Shown here: one piece after another, positions 52,413 through 59,958 of the stretch | How the letters are laid out: every line of letters starts with the position of its first letter | Position numbering within the stretch: position 1 is the first letter of the stretch | DNA from: Natronococcus pandeyae | Lineage (GTDB): Archaea > Halobacteriota > Halobacteria > Halobacteriales > Natrialbaceae | Reading direction: 5' to 3' | Assembly: GCF_008122205.1 (NCBI RefSeq) | Contig: NZ_PHNJ01000010.1 | Location: forward strand, 1-64,000 | DNA length: 64,000 nucleotides | Translations under genes and position numbers: made by a program | Notes under the pieces: model-generated | Databases searched by the model: none | The model's input: the letters and a program-made list of their open reading frames with translations, nothing else | Told to the model about the DNA's origin: nothing

Positions 52413-54125
52413 TTAGACCGGACTGAGCTTTTCCTGGTACGAACCGTGGTGGTCTTCGAGCACTTGCATAATCTCTCCCATCGTCGCGTAGGCCTTCACG
52501 GCAGTAATGATATACGGCATGATGTTCTCGTTGTTCTCGATGGCCGTTGATAGTGCCTCCAACGTCGAATTGACGGCTTCATCGTCGCGTTCGTCTTTGA
52601 CACGCTCGAGTCGCTCGAGCTGTCGCTCACGTGTTGTATCATCGACTTTCAAGATCTCAGGTGAGGTGTCTTCCTCGATCGTGTACTTGTTAACACCGAC
52701 GACAACCTCTTCGCCGCGTTCGACGCGCTGTTGATACTCGTAACTTGCATCACCGATTTCGCGTTGGAAGTAGCCTTGGTCGATGCCGTCAAGGACACCA
52801 TCGCGGATTGAACCGTCACCGATCTCTCGGATCTCTTCGATATAGGACATTATCTCGGCTTCCATCTCGTTGGTAAGTTTCTCGATTGCGAAACTGCCGC
52901 CCATTGGATCGACAATATCAGCAGCCCCCGACTCATCAGCGATGATCTGTTGAGTACGAAGGGCGACGCGAACTGCCTTCTCACTGGGAAGTGCTAGTGC
53001 TTCGTCGAAGCTGTTGGTATGCAGTGACTGCGTGCCGCCGAGAACACCCGCAAGAGCCTGAATCGTGACACGGACGATATTGTTAAGCGGTTGCTGAGCA
53101 GTCAACGACTGGCCCGCCGTCTGGGTGTGGAACTTCAGACGCTTCGACTGGGGGTGGTCCGCGTCGTACCACTCGTCCATCACACGAGCATAGATGCGCC
53201 GTGCGGCGCGGAACTTTGCAACCTCTTCGAAGATACTGTTATGCGAATTAAAGAAAAAGGACAGCAGAGGTGCGAATTCGTCGACATCGAGTCCGCGGTC
53301 GAGGCAATCCTCGACGTATGCGAAGCCGTCAGCGAGCGTGAAGGCTGCCTCTTGGGCCGCCGTCGAACCGGCCTCGCGAATGTGGTACCCCGAGATGGAG
53401 ACGGGGTGGAAGTTCGGCGTCTCTTCGACGGCAAACTCGATCGTATCGGTGACGACATCGAGTGACGGACCCGGTGGGATGACCCATTCTTTTTGCGCGA
53501 TAAACTCCTTGAGCATGTCGTTTTGGAGGGTTCCCCGAACCTCGCTCCGCGCAATTCCCTGCTGGTCGGCCAGTGCGATGTACATCGCGTAGATAACTGC
53601 TGCAGAGGGGTTGATCGTAAACGAGGTAGAAACCTCGCTGATGTCGATACCGTCGAAGAGAACTTCCATATCCGCGAGCGTGTCGACTGCAACGCCCTCT
53701 TTCCCGACCTCTCCCTCGCTCATCTTGTGATCCGAGTCGATGCCCATCAGCGACGGCATGTCGAACGCCGTCGAAAGGCCGGTCTGGCCCTGATCGATCA
53801 GGTAGTGAAACCGTTCGTTCGTCTCTTCGGCAGTTCCGAACCCGGCGAACTGACGCATCGTCCACGTGCGTCCACGGTACATCGTCGGATACGGGCCTCG
53901 CGTGTACGGTGGTTCGCCGGGAAATCCAATGTCGTCATCAAAATCGAGATCCGCGATGTCGTCTGGCGTATAGAGCCTGTCGACTTCGTGGTTCGAGACT
54001 GTTGCGAATTGGTCCTGCCGTTCACCGTGAGCTTCGAGAACGGGGTTGAGTGTCTCTGCTTCCCACTGCTCCTGTTGGTCTCGAATAGCATCGAGTTCCG
54101 TCTCGTCGTACATTGGTATGTTCAT
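52413..54125 (-). CDS. Methylmalonyl-CoA-mutase-type large subunit
   Basis: The 570-residue protein is the TIM-barrel substrate subunit of a B12-dependent acyl-CoA mutase: PYTRGPYPTMYRGRTWTMRQ, FAGFGTAEETNERFHYLIDQ, GLSTAFDMPSLMG, FHTQTAGQSLTAQQPLNNIV and GGTQSLHTNSFDEALALP are core motifs. It lacks the cobalamin domain, which in archaea is a separate small subunit; none is seen nearby. It may isomerise methylmalonyl-, isobutyryl- or 2-hydroxyisobutyryl-CoA. The start is ambiguous between the ATGs at 54125 and 54113. Confidence 0.92.
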   Translation of the reverse strand: MNIPMYDETELDAIRDQQEQWEAETLNPVLEAHGERQDQFATVSNHEVDRLYTPDDIADLDFDDDIGFPGEPPYTRGPYPTMYRGRTWTMRQFAGFGTAEETNERFHYLIDQGQTGLSTAFDMPSLMGIDSDHKMSEGEVGKEGVAVDTLADMEVLFDGIDISEVSTSFTINPSAAVIYAMYIALADQQGIARSEVRGTLQNDMLKEFIAQKEWVIPPGPSLDVVTDTIEFAVEETPNFHPVSISGYHIREAGSTAAQEAAFTLADGFAYVEDCLDRGLDVDEFAPLLSFFFNSHNSIFEEVAKFRAARRIYARVMDEWYDADHPQSKRLKFHTQTAGQSLTAQQPLNNIVRVTIQALAGVLGGTQSLHTNSFDEALALPSEKAVRVALRTQQIIADESGAADIVDPMGGSFAIEKLTNEMEAEIMSYIEEIREIGDGSIRDGVLDGIDQGYFQREIGDASYEYQQRVERGEEVVVGVNKYTIEEDTSPEILKVDDTTRERQLERLERVKDERDDEAVNSTLEALSTAIENNENIMPYIITAVKAYATMGEIMQVLEDHHGSYQEKLSPV

Positions 54126-54206
54126 GAATGGCAATATTCTAAAGTCTTGTTATTGGCTCCCAACTCGTCCCCCTGAGAGGCGTCCAATCTTAGCAGTGGA
54201 ATCGCG

Positions 54207-54545
54207 CTATACGCGTTCGATTGTTGTTGCGATTCCCTGCCCGAATCCGATACACATCGTAACGAGCCCGTAGTCTTGTCCCGTGCGCTCGAGACCGTGA
54301 GCGAGTTTCGTCAGTAACATCGAGCCAGTTGCACCGAGTGGGTGTCCGTGAGCGATTGCCCCGCCGTTAACATTGGTGTCCTCCCAGGATGGGCCAGTCG
54401 CCGTGAGCCATGCGGCGACGACGGATGCAAACGCCTCGTTGACTTCGAAGAGGTCGTTGTCCTCGATTTCCATCTCTGCCTGCTCGAGGGCCTGTTCGGT
54501 CGCTGGGATAGGGCCCTTGAGCATCGTGATGTCGATTGTCCGGTT
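54207..54545 (-). pseudogene. Thiolase, C-terminal fragment
   Basis: The last 110 or so codons of a classical thiolase remain: LKGPIPATEQALEQAEMEIE, FEVNEAFASVVAAWL, the His in NGGAIAHGHPLGATGS, and the Cys loop VTMCIGFGQGIATTIER. The N-terminal two thirds with the nucleophilic Cys is missing; upstream sequence to 54650 is unrelated. This is a different branch from the two SCP-x-type thiolases, with Cys rather than His as third residue. Confidence 0.88.
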
Positions 54546-54778
54546 GCGTTGGACGACATCTCGCTCGCACGCGATGTCTTCGATAAGCGCTGCTGGAAAG
54601 AGAGAGGTCAGTCGCCGTCGAATGAGGCCTGGGGAGAGTTCGGTTAGCACAACCTCTCCCCACGCGGTCTACAACGATAACTTCGTCAGCAGAGCGCAGT
54701 GTCTCGGTTTCTCAGCTTAACCGAACACTGATGATCTCGGGCGTAACTCCGCTTACACCTCCAGTAGCGTTGCCTGCG

Positions 54779-55198
54779 CTACCGGTCATCGATCTCTTCG
54801 TCCGCGAGCGAGTGTGGATCGAGGCCGGGATCTTCGACCGGCGGCGCGCCGAGCGCGAGGACGGCACCGCCGTCTTCGCTGATACAACGATGTCCGTGAC
54901 CGATCTTCGGTGCGGCGACCCAGAAGGCACCCTCATCGACCTCGATGTACTCTTCCTCGCCCGACTGGCCGAGCTTCAACGAAAACGTCCCTTCGAGAAC
55001 GTAGAAGAGTTCCTCCTGCTCGGAGTGAGCGTGGTACTTGATCTCCTCGCCCTCGTCGAAATACCAGATCTTGGTCGCGATGTTCTGACACTCGAGGGTC
55101 TCGTCGATGGCACGGATATCGAGGTCCGGCGGCATCTCGTCGACTGTAGACAGGTCGGTGACTGGTACGTCTTCGGTATCGACAACGTTGTACTCCAT
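54779..55198 (-). CDS. Cupin-domain protein
   Basis: The 139-residue protein has one cupin barrel: motif 1 is KYHAHSEQEELFYVLEG with two His and Glu as metal ligands, and motif 2 is around VAAPKIGHGHRCIS. Small cupins may bind a metal or a ligand, or act as enzymes on acidic compounds. It stands alone between a thiolase fragment and the right end of the TnpB element, whose insertion may have cut it off from its former operon. Confidence 0.88.
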   Translation of the reverse strand: MEYNVVDTEDVPVTDLSTVDEMPPDLDIRAIDETLECQNIATKIWYFDEGEEIKYHAHSEQEELFYVLEGTFSLKLGQSGEEEYIEVDEGAFWVAAPKIGHGHRCISEDGGAVLALGAPPVEDPGLDPHSLADEEIDDR

Positions 55199-55287
55199 AC
55201 GAATCAGGTGCGCTAGAGAGACTATAACGTTCCGCTTTTTTGTCGCACGTCACATGAACAATACTCCTGTCCGTTCAATGACATCCT

Positions 55288-55307
55288 CCGCGCCGTAAAC
55301 GGCGCGG
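55288..55307 (-). ncRNA. Right-end hairpin, part of a likely omega RNA
   Basis: The stem has eight base pairs (CCGCGCCG with CGGCGCGG) and a four-base loop, followed on the minus strand by AGGATGTC. It lies just after the tnpB stop codon, where omega RNA scaffolds of TnpB elements lie. The transcript itself is not shown by the sequence. Confidence 0.5.
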
Positions 55308-56553
55308 TTTCCTCCGTGGGAGTCTCAGCCGGTCTAGGCGTCCCCGGAAGCAACATTCCCGTCACGGTGGACGGTACTCGGGTCTGTGCGCTGTTCTTTG
55401 GGACTTTCGTGAGAGCGTGGTAACTCCGACCAGTTGTGGTCGTCCCACTCGAACCGCACGGGCGGTGCCATCCGCCTGACTGCTTGTTCTGTCTGCCGCT
55501 TCAGGAACGTTTCTGACGCCGTGAGGTCAGCGTGCCCTTCGAAGCCACACGGACAGACGAGCGTGTCCTGATGCCGTGTCGTCCTGTCTGTCGAGCCGCA
55601 CTGCGGACACTCTTGGCTGGTCCACGCCTCTGACCGAACCTCTACCGAGATACCGTATTCCTCGGCGGTACACGCCAGTCGCTCGGTAAACTGCTTGAAC
55701 GCCCAGAAGTTGTGGGTCTTGGCATTGGTTTCGACCGACCAGTGCGTGTCCAGCACGTCGGTCAATCCACCTATATACACCGTATCTATCCCCTCAGCGT
55801 ACAGTCGTTCCAGCAGGTCACGACACAGTGCCTCTTGGGCATGGTCCCGGCGACGGGTTCGCTTGCAGTACAGTCGCCGGATACGCTCGCTACTGTATTG
55901 GCCTTCTTCGAGTTTCGACTGTAACCGGGCGATTTCTCGTGTCGTCTCACGGAATCGCTGGAACAGTTCGCGCCCTTCGTGCAGGTATTGCTCGCCGGTC
56001 GTCGTGGTACAGGCGACGAGATTGTTCGCACCGATATCCAGAGCGGCCTTCTCTGAGGCCAGTGGAGTGTCCCGTGCATCGTCAGAAACAGTCACGGGTT
56101 GCGAAGCCCTGAACGTGCAATCAGTCTCGTCATACCACAGGTCCAACCGGCCCTGTTTGTCGTAGTCGGGCCAGTTCGGGTCGCCAGCAATCTCTAAGCG
56201 GAGGCGTCCAGTGTGGTCGTATCGGTCTTTCAACTCACTTCCGACCAGTATCTCGAGGCGGGAGCGGTCGCCCCATTCAACGGTGTACGACGTGTTTCGA
56301 ATGACGCCTTTGAGAACACGTCCATCGTCGTTATTCCCGCGGAAGCCCGGCGGTTTCGGGTGTTCCGTGACCGACGTGTCTGACTCATCGTGAAACTTCT
56401 TCTTGTTCTTGAAGAAGCCGCGCCACGCTTCGCTGTTCTTGCGAATTATCTGTTGGGCGGTGGACGCACCGAGAACACCTTTGTACTTGCCTTCGAGACT
56501 GCCGGTGTCGGCGTCCCACACATCGCCCTCGAAGCCGTCTTCGTCGTTGTCAA

Positions 56554-56570
56554 GCAAATCGTAGATTTGC
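56554..56570. repeat. 7-3-7 hairpin inside tnpB (inner copy)
   Basis: GCAAATCGTAGATTTGC on the plus strand is a perfect inverted repeat with seven-base arms and a three-base loop, within the 49-base insert. Confidence 0.8.
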
Positions 56571-56577
56571 GGACATC

Positions 56578-56594
56578 GCGGAGCTTTGCTCCGC
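56578..56594. repeat. 7-3-7 hairpin inside tnpB (outer copy)
   Basis: GCGGAGCTTTGCTCCGC on the plus strand is a perfect inverted repeat. It is separated from the inner hairpin by seven bases, which read GATGTCC on the minus strand. The adjoining TGA (56595-56597) is the premature stop. Confidence 0.8.
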
Positions 56595-56866
56595 TCAGTA
56601 CCGCATGAGGCGTTGATAGTTGACTTCGTTCCAGAGAGCGGCGGAAGCGTCCAATAAGTCCCGTAGCAGTTGCTCCCCATCGTCGGAGAGCGGTCGCACG
56701 GCGAACGTATTGGTGCGCTTCATCTGCCAACTGCTGGTAGGGGCCGTGGGAACGTAAATGCCAGTCAACCAGAGTGAAAGTGAAGCTGGTGGGTACCGTT
56801 TGAGACTCACGGCCAGCTGTAACATGGCGATTCCTCACAAGAGTTTACGCGATTCACGCCCGTTGA

Positions 56867-56883
56867 GCAAACCGAAGGTTTGC
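56867..56883. repeat. 7-3-7 hairpin in the tnpB leader
   Basis: On the minus strand GCAAACCTTCGGTTTGC is a perfect inverted repeat; its loop-closing part CTTCGG forms the very stable UUCG tetraloop in RNA. Confidence 0.75.
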
Positions 56884-56893
56884 GATGCCCATC

Positions 56894-56910
56894 AGAACGC
56901 TCCGCGTTCT
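56894..56910. repeat. 7-3-7 hairpin in the tnpB leader (second)
   Basis: AGAACGCTCCGCGTTCT is a perfect inverted repeat, ten bases from the first leader hairpin. Confidence 0.75.
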
Positions 56911-56915
56911 GAGGA

Positions 56916-56929
56916 CGCCGTGAACGGCG
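56916..56929. repeat. Short hairpin at the left end of the TnpB element
   Basis: CGCCGTGAACGGCG has five-base arms around TGAA. It resembles the right-end hairpin core (CGCCG, four-base loop, CGGCG) and probably marks the left end. Confidence 0.6.
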
Positions 56930-57048
56930 GGACTCTCTCGCTGTTGAAAGGTAGATAGGGCACGTAATCCGTTTCGCTTGAGCGATCAGAATAGAACTCT
57001 CGAGCGAGGTACAGAGTTTAGAATAATAGGCAAAAGGTTGGATCAACG

Positions 57049-57243
57049 AGACACCTTGACGCCGATTCGGCTGAGGAAACGAACCGGTCTGTCGCTGACG
57101 AGCTACTGGAGCTGTCGCCGCCGTACGATCCGATCCTCGAGTCGTTCTTCGCGAAGCTCCTCAGCGGAGGATATCTCAAGCACCACGACATTTACGAACC
57201 GATGACCGTCCGAGATTACTTATATAGAGGTATAGAAGCATAA
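57049..57243 (+). pseudogene. C-terminal fragment of an unidentified acidic protein
   Basis: A short frame ending at the TAA at 57241 encodes a halophile-like acidic stretch: ETNRSVADELLELSPPYDPI, then ESFFAKLLSGGYLKHHDIYE and PMTVRDYLYRG. It has no proper start and lies just right of the TnpB element, so it is probably the tail of a gene cut by that or an earlier insertion. I do not recognise the family. Confidence 0.5.
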
Positions 57244-57268
57244 TCCATGACACGCCAGCCGAATACAC

Positions 57269-57275
57269 GGGAGGA
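57269..57275 (+). promoter_or_regulatory. Shine-Dalgarno deciding the VOC gene start
   Basis: GGGAGGA lies six bases before the ATG at 57282 and overlaps the other candidate ATG at 57276, so 57282 is the true start. A TATA box (TTATATA, 57220-57226) lies further upstream, giving a short leader. Confidence 0.6.
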
Positions 57276-57281
57276 ATGGCT

Positions 57282-57665
57282 ATGAAATTCACCGGTATCG
57301 ATCACCTCGTTCTCACCGTGGAAGACGTTGACGCAAGTTGTGCCTTCTACGAGGATCTCGGGGCTGAAGTCGTGACATTCGGTGATGGCCGGAAGGCCGT
57401 GCGCTTCGGCGAACAGAAAATCAATCTCCACCCGGTGGACAACGACTACGATCCGGACCTCGTTGCGGCGGAGCCAGTATCCGGGGGAGGTGACTTCTGC
57501 CTGATAACTGAAACACCCCTTGAGGGGGTCGAACGACAACTCCGCGACCGTGGCATCGAAATCATCACCGGACCGGTCGAGCGCGCGGGTGCCGTCGGAA
57601 CGATAACATCAGTGTACTTTCGCGATCCCGACGACAATCTCGTCGAGATCGGGACGTACGAGTGA
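57282..57665 (+). CDS. VOC-superfamily (glyoxalase/dioxygenase fold) protein
   Basis: The 127-residue protein has the paired beta-alpha-beta modules of the vicinal-oxygen-chelate fold: FTGIDHLVLTVEDVDASCAF with the first metal His, KAVRFGEQKINLHPVD with a second, and TSVYFRDPDDNLVEIGTYE with the final Glu. Members are glyoxalases, methylmalonyl-CoA epimerases, ring-cleaving dioxygenases or resistance proteins; the epimerase option is tempting near a mutase subunit, but the motif set does not decide. GGGAGGA (57269-57275) seven bases before the ATG at 57282 supports that start. Confidence 0.88.
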   Translation: MKFTGIDHLVLTVEDVDASCAFYEDLGAEVVTFGDGRKAVRFGEQKINLHPVDNDYDPDLVAAEPVSGGGDFCLITETPLEGVERQLRDRGIEIITGPVERAGAVGTITSVYFRDPDDNLVEIGTYE

Positions 57666-57877
57666 AGCATTTCTCCACCCGCACCGTTCGAAGAGTAAAC
57701 GGAACAGTACCAATTCGTTCCGGGCAGTGCTATTGCTCGGGACGTTTGCGCGAACCGATTCATATTGAGTCAACACCGAGAGGATACGTACTGGAATTGG
57801 GCCACACCAAACTTATTTAGCAACATTTCGCTTACTTACTGAGAACATGGAGCACACTGACCAGAACGGTGATCCAC

Positions 57878-58945
57878 GTGACAGATGAACGATCGTATCT
57901 CGACCGTCTTGTTGACGAAGCGACATTAGAGTCATATCTCGAGACGCACCTCGGTTCGGCGGAATCAGTAACCATCACCAGACATGACGAGGGTCACTCA
58001 AACGAAACCCTGTTCCTAGAGTGGGACGATCAGGAATTCGTGTTGCGGCGGCCACCTGCCGGAAAGACAGCAGAATCTGCTCATGACGTCCTCCGGGAGT
58101 ACCGGACGATCGATGCACTTCAGGATACCGACGTCCCGGTTCCAAAGACAGTTCTCTCGTGCGACGATACATCGGTTATCGGGAGCGAGTTTTACGTGAT
58201 GGTTCTCGAGGAAGGAGACGTTCTCCGCGATGAGGAACCTGACCGGTTTGCCGCTCCTGAGCACCGGTCTCGAATCGGCCGCGAGTTGGTCGATTCGCTT
58301 GCAGAAATTCACTCGGTCGAGTACGAAGCCGTTGGACTGGCCGATTTCGGACGTCCGGAAGGCTTTACGGAGCGTCAGGTGAACCGCTGGCAGCAACAAC
58401 TCGAGTGGGCGTTCGAAGTAACCCGGAACGAGCGAGAAATCCCGGAACTCGATTCGATCGGCGAGTGGCTGCAGGCAAACGTTCCGACAGACCACGAACA
58501 TACGCTGGTTCACGGCGATTACAAACTGGACAACGTCTTGTTCGAGCCGGGCACTCCGCCGACGTTAGGCGCTATCTTCGACTGGGAGTTGTCGACGCTC
58601 GGAGATCCACTGACTGATCTCGGATGGATGTTACTCTTTTGGCACGACGAGGGAGATCCCGACCCCGCCATGCCGGACCTGATGAGTACGTTCATGAAAC
58701 GAGATGGATACCCGACTCGAGACGAACTCGTCAACCGATACGAACGGCATACTGGTATCGAATTCCAGAACCGGCGTTTCTATCAAGTGCTCGCTGCGTA
58801 CAAGATGGCCGGACTCGGAGAGATGTTCTTCCGAAGATATCTCGAGGGGAACTCTGCGGATTCACTCTATCCACAGATGGAAGAGGGAGTTCCAAAGCTA
58901 GCGGAACAGACGCTCGCGATTATCGAAGGCGATCAGGAGCTCTGA
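57878..58945 (+). CDS. APH-type kinase, ACAD10/11 or LvaA-like
   Basis: The 355-residue protein is an aminoglycoside-phosphotransferase-fold kinase: GHSNETLFLEWDDQEFVLRR with the ATP-site Lys/Arg strand, the catalytic loop LVHGDYKLDNVLF (HxDxxxxN) and the metal-binding IFDWELSTLGDPLTDLGW. This subgroup does not act on antibiotics: in animal ACAD10/11 and bacterial LvaA it phosphorylates the hydroxyl of 4-hydroxyacyl-CoAs. The start is a GTG, at 57878 or 57869. An SDR and an acyl-CoA dehydrogenase follow, the same partners as in the levulinate pathway. Confidence 0.9.
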   Translation: MTDERSYLDRLVDEATLESYLETHLGSAESVTITRHDEGHSNETLFLEWDDQEFVLRRPPAGKTAESAHDVLREYRTIDALQDTDVPVPKTVLSCDDTSVIGSEFYVMVLEEGDVLRDEEPDRFAAPEHRSRIGRELVDSLAEIHSVEYEAVGLADFGRPEGFTERQVNRWQQQLEWAFEVTRNEREIPELDSIGEWLQANVPTDHEHTLVHGDYKLDNVLFEPGTPPTLGAIFDWELSTLGDPLTDLGWMLLFWHDEGDPDPAMPDLMSTFMKRDGYPTRDELVNRYERHTGIEFQNRRFYQVLAAYKMAGLGEMFFRRYLEGNSADSLYPQMEEGVPKLAEQTLAIIEGDQEL

Positions 58946-59008
58946 TCGACCCTACCGAAAACGGATCCTGTTCTCGCACCGTCGGAACGTGGAGTCAGTG
59001 CGCTGTCG

Positions 59009-59779
59009 TCACCGAGCGGTCCATCCGCCGTCGACGACGAGGCTAGATCCAGTGACGTAGCTCGCGGCATCGCTCGCCAAAAAGACCGCAGGCCCAGCGA
59101 TCTCTTCGGGATCGGCGAACCGATCGAGCGGTGTCCGGTCGAGAATCGACCTCCGGAGATCGTCGTCTTCTCGAAGGTCGTCCGTTAGATCTGTCCGAAC
59201 GTATCCCGGCACGAGAGCGTTCACTCTCACGTCCGGCGCCCAGTCGAGAGACATGCTCTTCGTCATGCCGACGAGACCGTGCTTTGACGCGACATAGGGA
59301 TGCTGCCGAGGGAGACCGACCAATCCGCCGACACTGGCAACGTTGATGACGTTCCCCCCGTCAGTTTCGTGTAACTCCTTTGCGGCAGCTTGTGCGCATC
59401 TAAACGCGCCTTTGAGATTGACATCGAGTGTTACTTCGAGCCCGTCGGATTGGATCGATTCGGGCGGTCCAAGTGCCGGGTCCGGATTGATACCGGCGTT
59501 GTTGACGACGACGTCAACCCCACCCAACTCTGCGGCCGTCTCCTCGATCAACGATTCGACTTCGTCCTGGATGGTTACGTCGGTCGTGATCTCGAGCGAC
59601 TTGCTGCCGTGTGACCGGACGGCGGATGCAGCCGCTTCGACGTCTTCGCGCGTCCGTGCGGTCGGAACGACGTCAGCACCCGCGATTGCGAGACCTTCTG
59701 CGATCGCGCGACCGATACCCCGACCGCCACCAGTGACGACGGCCGTCTTATTCGATAGGTTGAACTGATCTGTACTCAT
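59009..59779 (-). CDS. SDR-family oxidoreductase
   Basis: The 256-residue protein has the standard motifs TGGGRGIG, NNAG, the Ser in VINVASVGG, YVASK and a VTGSSLVVDGG end. It is convergent with the kinase gene and divergent from the acyl-CoA dehydrogenase gene. It may oxidise or reduce a hydroxyl/keto group of the same substrate, for example converting a 4-keto acid to the 4-hydroxy acid, but SDR specificity cannot be told from motifs. The ATG at 59779 is used rather than a TTG at 59791. Confidence 0.9.
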   Translation of the reverse strand: MSTDQFNLSNKTAVVTGGGRGIGRAIAEGLAIAGADVVPTARTREDVEAAASAVRSHGSKSLEITTDVTIQDEVESLIEETAAELGGVDVVVNNAGINPDPALGPPESIQSDGLEVTLDVNLKGAFRCAQAAAKELHETDGGNVINVASVGGLVGLPRQHPYVASKHGLVGMTKSMSLDWAPDVRVNALVPGYVRTDLTDDLREDDDLRRSILDRTPLDRFADPEEIAGPAVFLASDAASYVTGSSLVVDGGWTAR

Positions 59780-59927
59780 GGAGTCATTCAACGTGTACAG
59801 AGTGAACTAAATTAGTAGTATTGATTCACCCATATGTGCGTATTCTCACTTTCCAGACAGCGCCGATGTGGCAACCGGTTCTGGGATATCCTGGTATCTG
59901 GTCCATGACTACAATCATGAACCTGTA

Positions 59928-59936
59928 GATTTACAC
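59928..59936 (+). promoter_or_regulatory. TATA box of the second acyl-CoA dehydrogenase gene
   Basis: GATTTACAC is centred about 27 bases before the ATG at 59959; no Shine-Dalgarno is present. Confidence 0.45.
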
Positions 59937-59958
59937 GCTCTGAACTGAATGGTCTGGT

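Larger units (their letters stand above)
55334..56723 (-). pseudogene. tnpB: TnpB RNA-guided nuclease interrupted by a 49-base insert
   Basis: Reading from the ATG at 56723 ([17 protein letters not shown]) the frame stops after VNYQRLMRY at 56595. Deleting 56549-56597 rejoins it exactly to [16 protein letters not shown], giving 446 residues. The RuvC Asp ([14 protein letters not shown]), a zinc ribbon ([13 protein letters not shown]) and the last Asp ([11 protein letters not shown]) are present; the position of the RuvC Glu reads [11 protein letters not shown]. The insert is two perfect 7-3-7 hairpins. A further ATG at 56825 follows GTGAGGA and may be the true start, adding 34 residues. Confidence 0.88.
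55270..56940 (-). mobile_element. IS605/IS1341-type element carrying only tnpB
   Basis: The element contains a tnpB gene without a tnpA. Hairpins in the leader (56867-56929) and at the right end (55288-55307) mark its approximate ends; exact ends were not determined. Elements of this type move with the help of a TnpA elsewhere, and their right-end transcript is the guide (omega) RNA of TnpB. The sequence downstream of 55288 on the minus strand would be the guide portion. Confidence 0.75.

Noticed and set aside
57282-57665. Calling the VOC protein a methylmalonyl-CoA epimerase to complete a mutase pathway
   Set aside because: Fold and metal ligands fit many VOC subfamilies, and it is separated from the mutase gene by a thiolase fragment, a cupin and a transposon.
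57878-58945. Aminoglycoside resistance gene
   Set aside because: The fold is shared, but the GHSNETL start, length and ACAD/SDR neighbours match the ACAD10/11-LvaA branch acting on acyl-CoA.
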